The notes: generated from the sequence alone by a model not told the origin. DNA of 48,046 nt from an uncultured Paracoccaceae bacterium (GCA_947492475.1 CANLNM010000014.1:1-48046), one strand, 5' to 3'; counted from the stretch's first letter, positions 39,536 through 47,940 are shown. Translations and numbers: made by a program.

Positions 39536-40234
39536 TTAGTTGCCTGTCGCGGAATCGATTGCAATCGAAACGCCAGGGCCCATTGTGGACGATACAGCAA
39601 CTTTTTGCATGTATGCGCCTTTGGCCCCTGTTGGCTTGGCTTTTTGAACCGCATTGACGAAAGCAAGGATGTTTTCTTCCAGTGCTTTGGCGTCAAAGGA
39701 TGCTTTGCCGATACCAGCGTGAACAACACCTGCTTTTTCAGCTTTGAACTGAACTTCGCCGCCTTTGGCCGCTTCTACAGCGGTTTTGACGTCAGGTGTC
39801 ACTGTGCCGATTTTCGGGTTTGGCATCAGGTTGCGTGGGCCCAGGATTTTACCCAGACGACCAACGATTGGCATCATGTCAGGTGTCGCGATGCAACGAT
39901 CAAAGTCGATCTTGCCGCCCTGAATGGCTTCCATCAGGTCTTCTGCGCCAACGATATCTGCGCCCGCTGCTTTGGCTTCGTCTGCTTTGTCGCCACGTGC
40001 GAACACAGCGACGCGAACAGATTTACCAGTGCCATTTGGCAGGGATACAGTGCCGCGAACCATTTGGTCAGCGTGACGTGGGTCAACGCCCAAGCACAAC
40101 GCGATTTCGATGGTTTCGTCGAATTTCGCAGTCGCACCAGTTTTCAGTAGCTCAACAGCTTCTGCAACGGTGACGTCCACTTTGCCGGCGAATGCTTCGC
40201 GTGCGGCGCGGGTGCGTTTTCCAAGTTTAGCCAT
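39536..40234 (-). CDS. rplA: 50S ribosomal protein L1
   Basis: 232 residues. [15 protein letters not shown], the [21 protein letters not shown] block and [19 protein letters not shown] are conserved L1 sequence; the last contributes to 23S rRNA binding. It forms the mobile L1 stalk at the E site and typically represses its own operon by binding the leader of rplK. It starts one base after the rplK stop. Only 19 bases separate its stop from that of the convergent GGDEF-EAL gene. Confidence 0.98.
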   Translation of the reverse strand: MAKLGKRTRAAREAFAGKVDVTVAEAVELLKTGATAKFDETIEIALCLGVDPRHADQMVRGTVSLPNGTGKSVRVAVFARGDKADEAKAAGADIVGAEDLMEAIQGGKIDFDRCIATPDMMPIVGRLGKILGPRNLMPNPKIGTVTPDVKTAVEAAKGGEVQFKAEKAGVVHAGIGKASFDAKALEENILAFVNAVQKAKPTGAKGAYMQKVAVSSTMGPGVSIAIDSATGN

Positions 40235-40235
40235 A

Positions 40236-40661
40236 TTACTTAACCTCGATGCCCATAGAACGGGCAGAGCCCAGGATAATCTGCATCGCGGCGTCGATGT
40301 CGTTCGCGTTCAGATCTTTCATCTTGGCTTCGGCGATTTCTTTCACCTGAGCCGGTGTCACGGAACCAACGGTTTCTTTGCCGGGCAGTTTTGCGCCGGA
40401 TTTCAGCTTGGCCGCTTTTTTCAGGAAATAGGACGCAGGTGGCGTCTTGATGTCCATGGTAAAGGACTTGTCCTGATAATACGTGATCACGGTTGGGCAC
40501 GGCGCACCGGGCTCCAGGTCTGCTGTTTTGGCGTTAAACGCTTTACAGAATTCCATGATGTTGATCCCGCGCTGACCCAGTGCGGGGCCAACAGGTGGGG
40601 ATGGGTTGGCTTGACCTGCAGCAACCTGCAGTTTCATCGTGCCAGCAATTTTCTTAGCCAT
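40236..40661 (-). CDS. rplK: 50S ribosomal protein L11
   Basis: 141 residues, the standard length. [40 protein letters not shown] and the C-terminal rRNA-binding part ([20 protein letters not shown]) are strongly conserved. It shapes the GTPase-associated centre and is needed for the stringent response through RelA. Start preceded by AAAGGAAATGCC. It opens the rplKA unit; a VOC-family gene now sits between it and nusG. Confidence 0.98.
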   Translation of the reverse strand: MAKKIAGTMKLQVAAGQANPSPPVGPALGQRGINIMEFCKAFNAKTADLEPGAPCPTVITYYQDKSFTMDIKTPPASYFLKKAAKLKSGAKLPGKETVGSVTPAQVKEIAEAKMKDLNANDIDAAMQIILGSARSMGIEVK

Positions 40662-40924
40662 TTGGCATTTCCTTTTATCAACACCCCTTGGACGCGTCCG
40701 CGGGGCCGTAGTTGACGTGGTTCAGATTGATGATCGCGATCACCGCCCCTCCCACGAGAGAATCTCGCCCGAAGACGATAAGGGTGCCGTTTAGGCCCAA
40801 CAGGGCGAATTGGCAAGGGAAAGGTAGAGAGAACGTGTAAGGGTTTTGGTGAGTGTTTAAGATGCGCCATGCCACGCCAGTGAAATCGCCAGAACAATGG
40901 CCTGCAACGCAGTCAGGGCCGCTC
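40662..40924. promoter_or_regulatory. rplK leader and promoter region
   Basis: About 260 bases without a gene. They must hold the rplKA promoter and probably an L1-binding leader, since rplK is cut off from nusG by a terminator and an extra gene. TTGCCA and TAAACG on the minus strand with a 17-base spacer are a weak promoter candidate. No definite L1 site was recognised. Confidence 0.4.
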
Positions 40925-41344
40925 TTAAATTTGCCGTGACCCGAGGGACTGATAGAAACGCAGCAAGTACCCGTCAGGATCAGCCACGACGAATTGACGA
41001 TGCCCCATCTCCATATCATCCGTAACATACCATTTATCTTCGACATCAAGATAAAGCGGGATGCCGGCGGATTCTAACGACGACGTTAAAAGGGTAATGT
41101 CTTCAACCGCGATTTGGACGTTTAACCCCTTTCCAAACGGATAAGTGGCGGGCAAATGCCCATCATCAAAGGTTCTTCCAGCGCCAATTTGGTCGATCAT
41201 CAACTCAGCATTGCCAAGGCTTAGGTAACAAAATCCTTCATCAGGTCTTTCATAACAGCAGGTAAAACCCAGAACGTCACAATAGAACGCCTTAGAGGCA
41301 ATCCAATTGGTAACAGCAAATTCGGGGACAAGTGCGTTCGCCAT
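40925..41344 (-). CDS. VOC-family (bleomycin-resistance/glyoxalase-like) protein
   Basis: 139 residues from the ATG with TGGAG upstream. One vicinal-oxygen-chelate domain: PEFAVTNWIASKAFYCDVLGF, GFCYLSLGNAELMI, LNVQIAVEDI and the final HRQFVVADPDGYLLRFYQSL. This pattern is closest to the bleomycin-binding group, which act as dimers and lack glyoxalase metal ligands; the final Glu of metal-dependent VOC enzymes is replaced (LLRF). It lies alone between the nusG terminator and the rplK leader, an unusual place, with probably its own promoter. Resistance or stress role is inferred from family only. Confidence 0.85.
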   Translation of the reverse strand: MANALVPEFAVTNWIASKAFYCDVLGFTCCYERPDEGFCYLSLGNAELMIDQIGAGRTFDDGHLPATYPFGKGLNVQIAVEDITLLTSSLESAGIPLYLDVEDKWYVTDDMEMGHRQFVVADPDGYLLRFYQSLGSRQI

Positions 41345-41440
41345 AAAAAACTCCAGGATCAAGAATTACGCTGCCATCGCGACCTCGGTCAGGGACGACT
41401 CAAACGGCCAGTCGTTCCCCAATATCGCAGACCTTTTCCT

Positions 41441-41478
41441 TAAACAAAAACGCCGCGCAGGTTGTCTGCACGGCGTTT
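41441..41478 (-). terminator. nusG terminator
   Basis: AAACGCCG/CGGCGTTT with inner GCAG/CTGC forms a long stem around the loop GTTGT (41448-41478), followed on the minus strand by TTTTTGTTT. It lies 22 bases past the nusG stop and ends that transcript before the VOC gene. Confidence 0.93.
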
Positions 41479-41500
41479 GAAATCTGGGATGTCAGGGGGC

Positions 41501-42034
41501 TTAGACCTGCTTTGAAACCTGTGTGAATTCCAGCTCGACCGGGGTGGCGCGACCAAAGATCGACACCATAACCTTGAGGCGCTGGTTCTCTTCGTCGACT
41601 TCTTCGACCATGCCGTCGAAATCTTCGAAGGGGCCTTCGTTCACTTTCACCTTTTCGCCGATCTCATAGTTGATCAGGGTACGTGGCGATTCTTCGCCTT
41701 CTTGTACGCGGTTCAGGATCTGGTTCACTTCGGCATCGCGCATCGGCATTGGGCGGCCCTGCGGCCCCAAAAACCCGGTGACGCGGTTGATGGAATTGAT
41801 CAGGTGATAGCCTTCGTCGGACATTTCCATATGCACCAGAACGTAGCCCGGCATGAACCGGCGCTCGGTGGTCACTTTCTTGCCGCGACGCACTTCGATC
41901 ACTTCTTCGGTGGGGACCAGCACTTCGTCGATCTGGTCTTCGATGCCTTTTTCCTCGACCGAGGTTCTGATCGATTCAGCAATCTTTTTCTCAAAGTTAG
42001 AGAGAACGCTGACTGTGTACCATCTTTTGGCCAT
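41501..42034 (-). CDS. nusG: Transcription termination/antitermination factor NusG
   Basis: 177 residues. The NGN domain (about 1-115) includes KRWYTVSVLSNFEKKIAESI and the RFMPGYVLVHMEM hydrophobic pocket that binds the polymerase clamp. The KOW domain (about 125-177) has GEKVKVNEGPFEDFDGMVEE and the final PVELEFTQVSKQV. It couples transcription to Rho and to ribosomes. Normally cotranscribed with secE; here a terminator-like hairpin lies between them and another strong terminator follows. Confidence 0.97.
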   Translation of the reverse strand: MAKRWYTVSVLSNFEKKIAESIRTSVEEKGIEDQIDEVLVPTEEVIEVRRGKKVTTERRFMPGYVLVHMEMSDEGYHLINSINRVTGFLGPQGRPMPMRDAEVNQILNRVQEGEESPRTLINYEIGEKVKVNEGPFEDFDGMVEEVDEENQRLKVMVSIFGRATPVELEFTQVSKQV

Positions 42035-42126
42035 TTGATCCGAACCCTTGCCGTGGTTGCCTGCCGCGTTGGGTCAGGCAAAAATTCCAATAATTACGGG
42101 GCCTTACCCCGCATCGCCCTGCCAAT

Positions 42127-42160
42127 AAAAATCGGCGCGCAACTCGATTCGCGGCGCGCC
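42127..42160 (-). terminator. Terminator-like hairpin between secE and nusG
   Basis: GGCGCGC/GCGCGCC forms a seven-base-pair GC stem around a 13-base loop (42134-42160), followed on the minus strand by GATTTTTATT. It lies about 75 bases past the secE stop, so it may stop or attenuate read-through from tRNA-Trp and secE into nusG. Confidence 0.75.
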
Positions 42161-42232
42161 AGACAGGGAAGTGTCGTGCAGATACCGCCAAGACCCAAAG
42201 GATTCAAGGGGTAACAGGCCGTTCCAGCCCAA

Positions 42233-42427
42233 TCAGCTAAAGCCGTTTAGGATCGTGTCCAGGCCCGAACGAATGCCCAGATCAACCAAAGAGAAGAACA
42301 CCGCCGTCAATGCCGCCATGATGAACACCATGATCGTTGTCAGGATCACCTCACGGCGTGTGGGCCACACAACCTTGGAAATCTCAACGCGGGTTTCCTG
42401 AATAAACTTTGCTGGATTGATAGCCAT
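42233..42427 (-). CDS. secE: Preprotein translocase subunit SecE
   Basis: 64 residues, the short single-helix form typical of alphaproteobacteria. MAINPAKFIQETRVEISKVV WPTRREV is the conserved amphipathic helix with the WPTR motif, followed by one membrane helix (about 33-55). It clamps the SecY channel. The ATG with AAAGGACGG upstream was chosen; an in-frame start eight codons earlier has no ribosome site. It lies just downstream of tRNA-Trp, the ancestral order. Confidence 0.96.
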   Translation of the reverse strand: MAINPAKFIQETRVEISKVVWPTRREVILTTIMVFIMAALTAVFFSLVDLGIRSGLDTILNGFS

Positions 42428-42543
42428 GTGCCGTCCTTTTGATCGCTTCACGCCACATACGGAATCAGCGACCCTTTTTCAAGGCCATTACAATACCGGT
42501 CGCGATGTCTGATAGAATTGGGTCGGCATTTGGCCGAATGATT

Positions 42544-42619
42544 TGGCAGGGGCAGCAGGGTTCGAACCCGCGACCTACGGTTTTGGAGACCGTCGCTCTA
42601 CCAGCTGAGCTATACCCCT
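42544..42619 (-). tRNA. tRNA-Trp (CCA anticodon)
   Basis: A 76-base cloverleaf. The acceptor stem AGGGGTA pairs with TGCCCCT, with discriminator G and an encoded CCA end. The D arm has GCTCAGCTGGTAGAGC, the anticodon loop reads CTCCAAA, and the T arm is CGGGTTCGAACCC. Tryptophan tRNA directly before secE is a widely conserved arrangement. Confidence 0.97.
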
Positions 42620-42709
42620 AAGGCCGGGGGACTGACTAAGCCGATTATGAGCGGGAATCAAGACGCCAATCTCACTTCCCGCATTATTTTCTGGTTTTAG
42701 GGGGCGGCC

Positions 42710-43090
42710 TTAGATCAAAGCCAGCGCCATCAGGATCAAACCGATCCACGCGACCGTCCAAGCAAGGGATCGCACCCACGGCACAGCCAACAAATACAGC
42801 GGCAAATAGGCGGCACGGGCCAGAACAAACAGCGCCGCCCCCTGAATGGCCCCGTCCATGTCGGCCTCTGGCAAAACCATCGCCAATACCGCCAATGCCA
42901 GAAACGGCACCAAGTTTTCCAACATATTGCGCGTGGCCCGCTGGGCGCGACTATGCATTGGGCTTGGCTCTGGCACAGAATCACGACTGCCCATATAGGC
43001 CGGAACACCGATCTGTGGGATCAAAAACAGCGACGGCAGGAACAGCCCCACATAGTACAGGATTAGGGCCAGAAAAATCCAAGATAGCAT
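42710..43090 (-). CDS. MAPEG-family membrane protein
   Basis: 126 residues with four membrane helices (about 2-24, 57-75, 82-100, 106-125). The block RAQRATRNMLENLVPFLALA is the MAPEG signature, with the glutathione-contacting arginines and asparagine. The start ATG has AAAGGACG upstream; a longer frame crossing the divergent regulator's promoter is rejected. Bacterial MAPEG proteins are mostly of unknown function; glutathione-dependent membrane chemistry is the family theme. It is divergent from an XRE-type regulator and shares a palindromic control region with it. Confidence 0.88.
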   Translation of the reverse strand: MLSWIFLALILYYVGLFLPSLFLIPQIGVPAYMGSRDSVPEPSPMHSRAQRATRNMLENLVPFLALAVLAMVLPEADMDGAIQGAALFVLARAAYLPLYLLAVPWVRSLAWTVAWIGLILMALALI

Positions 43091-43122
43091 AGCGACGTCC
43101 TTTGTGACGGTGGTTGCAATTG

Positions 43123-43159
43123 TTGGGGTCAATTTGCACACTAAGGGGAATGACCCCAA
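43123..43159. promoter_or_regulatory. Inverted repeat between MAPEG and XRE genes
   Basis: TTGGGGTCA and TGACCCCAA, nine perfect bases each, are 19 bases apart, spacing close to two helical turns. An overlapping imperfect repeat (AAGGGGAAT with ATTCCCTT) runs on towards the regulator's ribosome site. It is a good candidate operator for the XRE protein on both divergent genes. Confidence 0.6.
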
Positions 43160-43176
43160 TTCCCTTGGAGGGAATA

Positions 43177-43971
43177 ATGACGCAAATCGCAACCGTTTCT
43201 GAATTTGGGCATGTGCTGAGGGATTTGCGCGCGCAGCTTGGATTGTCGCAGGCGGATTTGGCCGGGCGACTTCGATCAACGCAGCGGCATGTTTCGTTTT
43301 TAGAAACCGGGCGATCGCACCCATCGGTTCATTTCCTGTCCCGCATTTGCCGTGAACTAGAGCTAAGCGTCGGCCAGCGCGCCAATCTGTTTGAGGCCTC
43401 TGGCCTGCGCAACCCCTATATCCGCCGCGATTTTCAATCGGTTGAGATCACCCAAGCCTTGGATATGATCGAGGCGCGGGTGTTGAACAATTGGCCGTTT
43501 CCGGCGTTGGTGCTGGACCCCAGCTGGAACATTCTGCGCCAAAATCAGGCGTTTTCGAACATGTTCGGCGCTCTGATCCCGTCAGAGAATGCCAGCCCCA
43601 ACCTGTTGTCGGTCATGCTCAGCCCAACAATGCGCGACATGATCGCCAATTGGGATGAGGCCGTGCACATCCTGTATTTCCGTCTGCAAGCCGCGGCCGC
43701 ATCCGACCCGCATGTCGCCGACATCTTTGCCACGGCAAAGTCGCAAGGCGTGTTCGACAATTTGGAAAACCTGTTCAAAACCGATGCAGATGTACCCGTC
43801 TATGTGCCGATCCGCATCGCCTTGCCCGGCGGAGGCGAGCTGCAAATGACATCGCTGCTGGGGCAGCTTGCCTCGGTCCAAGATGCATTGGTCGAAGGGT
43901 TTGAAATCGAGCTGATGATCCCCACAGATGCCCAATCAGAGGCATTGCTGCGTCAGATGTCAGCCGGGTAG
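43177..43971 (+). CDS. XRE-family regulator with MmyB-like ligand domain
   Basis: 264 residues from the ATG with GGAGGG upstream. The helix-turn-helix (about 8-62) reads LRDLRAQLGLSQADLAGRL then RHVSFLETGRSHPS. The remaining 200 residues (from about 95: LDPSWNILRQNQAFSNMFGA) match the MmyB/MltR type of PAS-like ligand-binding domain, which binds fatty-acid-like ligands in known cases. It probably controls itself and the divergent MAPEG gene through the inverted repeat between them. Confidence 0.88.
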   Translation: MTQIATVSEFGHVLRDLRAQLGLSQADLAGRLRSTQRHVSFLETGRSHPSVHFLSRICRELELSVGQRANLFEASGLRNPYIRRDFQSVEITQALDMIEARVLNNWPFPALVLDPSWNILRQNQAFSNMFGALIPSENASPNLLSVMLSPTMRDMIANWDEAVHILYFRLQAAAASDPHVADIFATAKSQGVFDNLENLFKTDADVPVYVPIRIALPGGGELQMTSLLGQLASVQDALVEGFEIELMIPTDAQSEALLRQMSAG

Positions 43972-44031
43972 TTTTGATAGGTCAGTTTTCACAGCCTTTG
44001 TCCGATGTATTTTTGCCCGCCATGAGCATCC

Positions 44032-44820
44032 TTAGTTTGAATGTGCCGCCCCGGTCGGTGGTCGCACAAACAATATGCTACTAGAGCCGCCTGAATTTTC
44101 AGACGTGGAAAATTGTCGAAGCAGACTTTGACGCTGCACGGGGTTTGCAAAGCTAAGTATCCCGTCCGCCTTGAGAGCCGCGATCGTAACAGGATTGTTG
44201 GGGGGCTGTTCAATCTGGCGTATTTCGCGCGTAAACCCCATGAGCATGGATAACGTTTTCATGCTCCCAGCCATACTCTGAGCAAGGTTTTCTCCGGTTT
44301 CGCCTTGAAGAAGGGCTGTTGTTGCATCCAGTTCTACAACCAACTCTTCGAGCGCAATCACGTTCGGATCATCGGACCCGGAACGTTGCCTGTTTAAACG
44401 AGCCCTCTCAAGCTCAGCGGCAGATCGCCTTTGGGTCTCTGCCTCAAAAATGTCTTGTAACGTGGCGTTTTCATCAGCCCGCAAAGCAGCTGCATACCGC
44501 ACCAGTTGATCCGGTCGATAGATGGACAGAACGACCTCAACCATCTCAGAATTCATGCGCTCGACATATGGAGCAATATCTTGGTCCGGGATCAATTCGA
44601 TAAACCGGTCGAAATCGGCAATTTCAACACTTTGTCCTGAAATTGGCCTGAAATATGTGGCGACAAACGCTTCTCTTAGCATCAGATCAACGCGATCGTC
44701 CCAAGCCGGGCTCGAACTGCGTTGCACAATGAATAGGGCATCTTCTCGGGGGGTCGCCAAGGATGCCTGCCCACAAAACAAAAGGGTGAACAACAGCGCT
44801 GGTTTGATAAAATCGAGCAA
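44032..44820 (-). CDS. Secreted DUF2059-like protein
   Basis: 262 residues. The signal peptide spans about 1-22 (FIKPALLFTLLFCGQASLA). The mature part is mostly helical and polar. The segment DFDRFIELIPDQDIAPYVER, VVLSIYRPDQLVRYAAALRA resembles the DUF2059 repeat found in periplasmic proteins of unknown function. A helical stretch with coiled-coil character (about 118-145) follows, and the tail is low-complexity. No enzymatic motif is seen. It is probably periplasmic. It is convergent with the XRE gene and stands alone. Confidence 0.75.
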   Translation of the reverse strand: MLDFIKPALLFTLLFCGQASLATPREDALFIVQRSSSPAWDDRVDLMLREAFVATYFRPISGQSVEIADFDRFIELIPDQDIAPYVERMNSEMVEVVLSIYRPDQLVRYAAALRADENATLQDIFEAETQRRSAAELERARLNRQRSGSDDPNVIALEELVVELDATTALLQGETGENLAQSMAGSMKTLSMLMGFTREIRQIEQPPNNPVTIAALKADGILSFANPVQRQSLLRQFSTSENSGGSSSILFVRPPTGAAHSN

Positions 44821-44998
44821 GGAGAAAACTCCTGTTTCTGGAAATGGTCAATGGTTTTTAGCTAACAACCACTCGAGTACAGAATATTTAAGGCCATAGT
44901 TTGGCACGTCAGAAGCGTCACTGAATATGACGGTTTTTCTGCGTCGCGATTAAATATCACTAGGGCGTTTGCGTTTGTAGATTGGGCCAGCCAGTGTT

Positions 44999-45658
44999 TC
45001 AAACGGCGTTGGCGATGTGCTGCAACACCGGTAAATCCGCCCCACAAATGGCGGCTTCGTTTTGCAAAATCACTTCAATCGGCCAATGCCACCATTGGAT
45101 GTCCAACAGCGCCGCAATCGTTTCCGGGTCAAATCTGGACCGGATTGTCTGGGCCGGATTGCCCGCCACAATGGAATAGGGGGCAACATTCCCTGAAACC
45201 ACAGCCCCTGCCCCCACAATACAGCCATCGGCAATCTGCGCGCCGGGCATGATCCGCGCGCCCTGACCGATCCAGACATCATTCCCGATCACCGTGTCAC
45301 GCCCCGGTTCCGGCATCGAAGGTCGCCCATCCATCGCCCCACCGTCAAAAATCGCAAATGGATAGGTGCTGAACCCATCATATCGATGATTGGCAGATGA
45401 CGTGATAAACATCGCCCCATCCGCAATTTGACAAAAGCGACCAATCACCAGTTTCTCGGGTGAAAACGCAAACAGATATGGCGCCAAACAGGCGGCCCAA
45501 TCCTCTGGCGGGGCAAAGGCACTGGCATAGGTGTAATCGCCCACGTGAAACCGTGGATGGTCAATGGCGGGTTTCAGAAAAACCGTCCCGACATGGCCTT
45601 GACCATCCGGCAACGTAATTGGGTGACGGGTGCCTGGATTGGGAAAGTTTGTCGTCAT
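44999..45658 (-). CDS. CatB-like hexapeptide acetyltransferase
   Basis: 219 residues from the ATG with GAGGA upstream. It is a xenobiotic acetyltransferase of the left-handed beta-helix type: repeats run through VIGRFCQIADGAMFI and IGNDVWIGQGARIMPGAQIADGCIVGAGAVV. SSANHRYDGFSTYPF holds H91, in the place of the catalytic His of the CatB/Vat group, and YSIVAGNPAQTIRSRF is the usual end of the coil. These enzymes transfer acetyl from acetyl-CoA to hydroxyls of drugs or sugars; chromosomal members often have housekeeping substrates, so drug resistance is not implied. It lies 30 bases after the TPR gene and may be cotranscribed. Confidence 0.87.
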   Translation of the reverse strand: MTTNFPNPGTRHPITLPDGQGHVGTVFLKPAIDHPRFHVGDYTYASAFAPPEDWAACLAPYLFAFSPEKLVIGRFCQIADGAMFITSSANHRYDGFSTYPFAIFDGGAMDGRPSMPEPGRDTVIGNDVWIGQGARIMPGAQIADGCIVGAGAVVSGNVAPYSIVAGNPAQTIRSRFDPETIAALLDIQWWHWPIEVILQNEAAICGADLPVLQHIANAV

Positions 45659-45688
45659 CGTATCCTCGTTTCGCCCCATCACAGGCCA

Positions 45689-46978
45689 TCAATAGCGCCG
45701 CATCACTTTGCCTGCTTCGACAAAATGCCCCAGCGCGATCAATTTGCGCGCAAAATAACCAACATCCTCGGGTGCAAGCCCTTTGCCCATCGCATGGTGA
45801 AACCTGTTCACCCCGGCATTCACATCCCCGCCCTGCACCGTCAAGATCGCATCATAAAGCAGACAATACGGATCGTTGGGCAACGTATTCAGACAGATCG
45901 CATTGGCCGCATCTGCATCTTCAAATCGTTCTGCCTCGATCGCATAAAACGCAAGGGTCCGGTAATCCTGAGCGGCTGTGGTCAGGGATGCCAGCATATC
46001 TGTGATTTCATAGGCGCGGTCAGAATCGCCCTCATTTGCGACCACATCAACCATCCAAATCAAAAAGAAACTGTCATCTGAAAACTGGCTTAGCTTTTCC
46101 TCTAACAGCGCAATTGCATCCCCGCGCCGCCCAAGCGCCTCTAGCGATCTGGCCCGCTGCACAAATCCATCCGAAAAATCAGGTGCCATGGAAATCGCCA
46201 GATCAGCATCATTCAAAGCGGCCCGATTTCGCCCCAGCCCCCGCAGAATGAAACTGCGCAGGGAATAAACCAAATACCAATCCGGGCTCAGATCCGCGGC
46301 CTGATTGGCATAAATCAGTGCCTCTGCCGACTGGCCCAGTTCAGACAATGCCTGCGCCACACCATAAAGTGCAGAAACGTCAAATTCATCAATATCAAGC
46401 GCCGATTGATAGGCGGCCCTCGCTGCGGAATAATCGCTCAAGTCGTACTGGATGGACCCCGCTTCGCGATATCCCCAAGCATAATTCGGGTCCAAAGCCG
46501 TGGCCGTTTCCAACAAAGCAACCGCATCGGAACCGCTGATGTCGCCCAACCGATATTGGGCGCTCGCCAATCCGGCCAGCGCTTCTTGGGTGGGGTGCAA
46601 ATTGAGCGTCCGCTCAAAACCGGCTGCGGCCGCTTGATATTCAGCCACAGACCAATCCGTCCAGGCCAATCCGTTCAACAGCACGACAGAATTGGGGGAA
46701 AACTCTAATCCTTTCAGATAGATGCCCCGCGCTGCATCCGCATCATAATTCCCGACCGCAGTGCCCCAATTGCTGTATATCCGCGCCTGCTCTGACGCGC
46801 TTAGACCTATGCTTTGGGACGCTAATTCGCAGATTGTTGCGATGTCTTCCCATGTATCCCCGATATAATCGAGGCAGAGCTGCGCGGCGGTTTCCTCTGA
46901 ACTTGTGATCGGGGGCTTGGCGGCAACGGGCATCGCCAAACAGCACGCTAGGAAAACACTTGGAATTTTCGAAAACAC
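45689..46978 (-). CDS. Secreted TPR-repeat protein
   Basis: 429 residues with a signal peptide (about 1-20, VFLACCLAMPVAA). The rest is a chain of tetratricopeptide repeats from about 60 to 360, for example ALNPDYAWGYREAGSIQYDL-like LDPNYAWGYREAGSIQYDLS, FDVSALYGVAQALSELGQSA and SDGFVQRARSLEALGRRGDA. It is probably a periplasmic scaffold for protein contacts; the partner is unknown. Five of the final helices are less regular. The next gene downstream is the CatB-like acetyltransferase. Confidence 0.85.
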   Translation of the reverse strand: MFSKIPSVFLACCLAMPVAAKPPITSSEETAAQLCLDYIGDTWEDIATICELASQSIGLSASEQARIYSNWGTAVGNYDADAARGIYLKGLEFSPNSVVLLNGLAWTDWSVAEYQAAAAGFERTLNLHPTQEALAGLASAQYRLGDISGSDAVALLETATALDPNYAWGYREAGSIQYDLSDYSAARAAYQSALDIDEFDVSALYGVAQALSELGQSAEALIYANQAADLSPDWYLVYSLRSFILRGLGRNRAALNDADLAISMAPDFSDGFVQRARSLEALGRRGDAIALLEEKLSQFSDDSFFLIWMVDVVANEGDSDRAYEITDMLASLTTAAQDYRTLAFYAIEAERFEDADAANAICLNTLPNDPYCLLYDAILTVQGGDVNAGVNRFHHAMGKGLAPEDVGYFARKLIALGHFVEAGKVMRRY

Positions 46979-47092
46979 TCTGACCCCTAAAGGATTGGAC
47001 TATTGCAACGTTAGACCTGCAAATTTGGTTAGAAAAGCCTGATCATGCTGGAATGCCGAAAGAAATGGGGGCGCAACTTAAATGGTAATCCA

Positions 47093-47893
47093 TCAAATCA
47101 CATTCCGTTCGCGCCGTCGGGATTTGATCGGGCCTTCGGCAAACGGGTCTTGCGATTTTCCCGGCCGGGTCTTGGTCAGTTCTGACAGGCTTTGCCCTTG
47201 CAATCCGGGCATGGCCACCTGCGTCTGTTCTGGGCTGGGTCGGGCGGCAATCGCCTTGCGGGTGGGGCGACGGGTGCGCCAGCGTCGCAGTTTCACCACC
47301 CCCATCAAGGAAAAGACCAATGCGATGACGGGCAAGAACAACAAATCGAACCAATTTTCAAACCTGAGGTCCCGAAGCGCATCCGCGCGCGTGCCCCAAT
47401 AGGGGGACAGCACCACAACCTCCATGTCGCTGGGCGCCCCAAGCTCTGCAAGATGGCGCGCCACAACCCGGGTTTCTGTTTCGGAACGCAGCCAAAAAGC
47501 CTTCAAAACCGGCCCGCCCGGCGAACCAGTTGTAAGGTTTAAATTGTGATGAAACGCAGGCGCGGTCGTCGATTCCGCCTGAACCGCAAACAACACATCA
47601 TGCCCCGGAATGATCACATAGTGGGACAATAAATTGGCAACAGACGTTTCAATAACCGGATAGGTTAGGTCAGCGTTCAGCAACAATGACACCTCGTTCA
47701 AGGTGCCAAAAACCGGGGTGGCCTGCCAATTTTCAGGACGTACCGATGCAGGAGAGTGCTGATAGGATGCCGTCGCCAACTCGGTCTGTTTGGTCAGTGT
47801 ATCTTCGAACGTGTCCGCCGCCAGAAAACAGATCAGACCCCCAATGCAGATAAAAAGCCACCAAGGGACAAACCGGATTATCAATCTAAACAT
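47093..47893 (-). CDS. Bitopic membrane protein with periplasmic domain, unknown function
   Basis: 266 residues, not recognised. The N-terminal membrane helix (about 7-26, VPWWLFICIGGLICFLAA) is followed by a 150-residue polar domain that should be periplasmic. A second helix (about 185-203, LLFLPVIALVFSLMGVV) leads into a basic cytoplasmic tail rich in Arg and Pro. No catalytic motif is visible. It lies between the tuf terminator and the TPR gene on the same strand. Confidence 0.7.
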   Translation of the reverse strand: MFRLIIRFVPWWLFICIGGLICFLAADTFEDTLTKQTELATASYQHSPASVRPENWQATPVFGTLNEVSLLLNADLTYPVIETSVANLLSHYVIIPGHDVLFAVQAESTTAPAFHHNLNLTTGSPGGPVLKAFWLRSETETRVVARHLAELGAPSDMEVVVLSPYWGTRADALRDLRFENWFDLLFLPVIALVFSLMGVVKLRRWRTRRPTRKAIAARPSPEQTQVAMPGLQGQSLSELTKTRPGKSQDPFAEGPIKSRRRERNVI

Positions 47894-47910
47894 AAAGCAA
47901 TTCCAAAACG

Positions 47911-47940
47911 AAAAAGGGACGCGATCAAACGCGTCCCTTT
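47911..47940 (-). terminator. tuf terminator
   Basis: AAAGGGACGCG and CGCGTCCCTTT form an 11-base-pair stem with the loop ATCAAA. On the minus strand the stem is followed by TT and then CGTTTT, so the T run including the stem base is five long. It lies 31 bases past the tuf stop. Confidence 0.88.

Noticed and set aside
42544-42709. A possible integration site at tRNA-Trp, given the foreign-looking genes between it and tuf
   Set aside because: No integrase, no repeat of the tRNA 3' end and no phage genes were seen. The extra genes lie on the 5' side of the tRNA.
44999-45658. Calling the hexapeptide acetyltransferase a chloramphenicol-resistance determinant
   Set aside because: The fold and His match the CatB/Vat group, but chromosomal members often act on other hydroxyl compounds and nothing mobile surrounds it.
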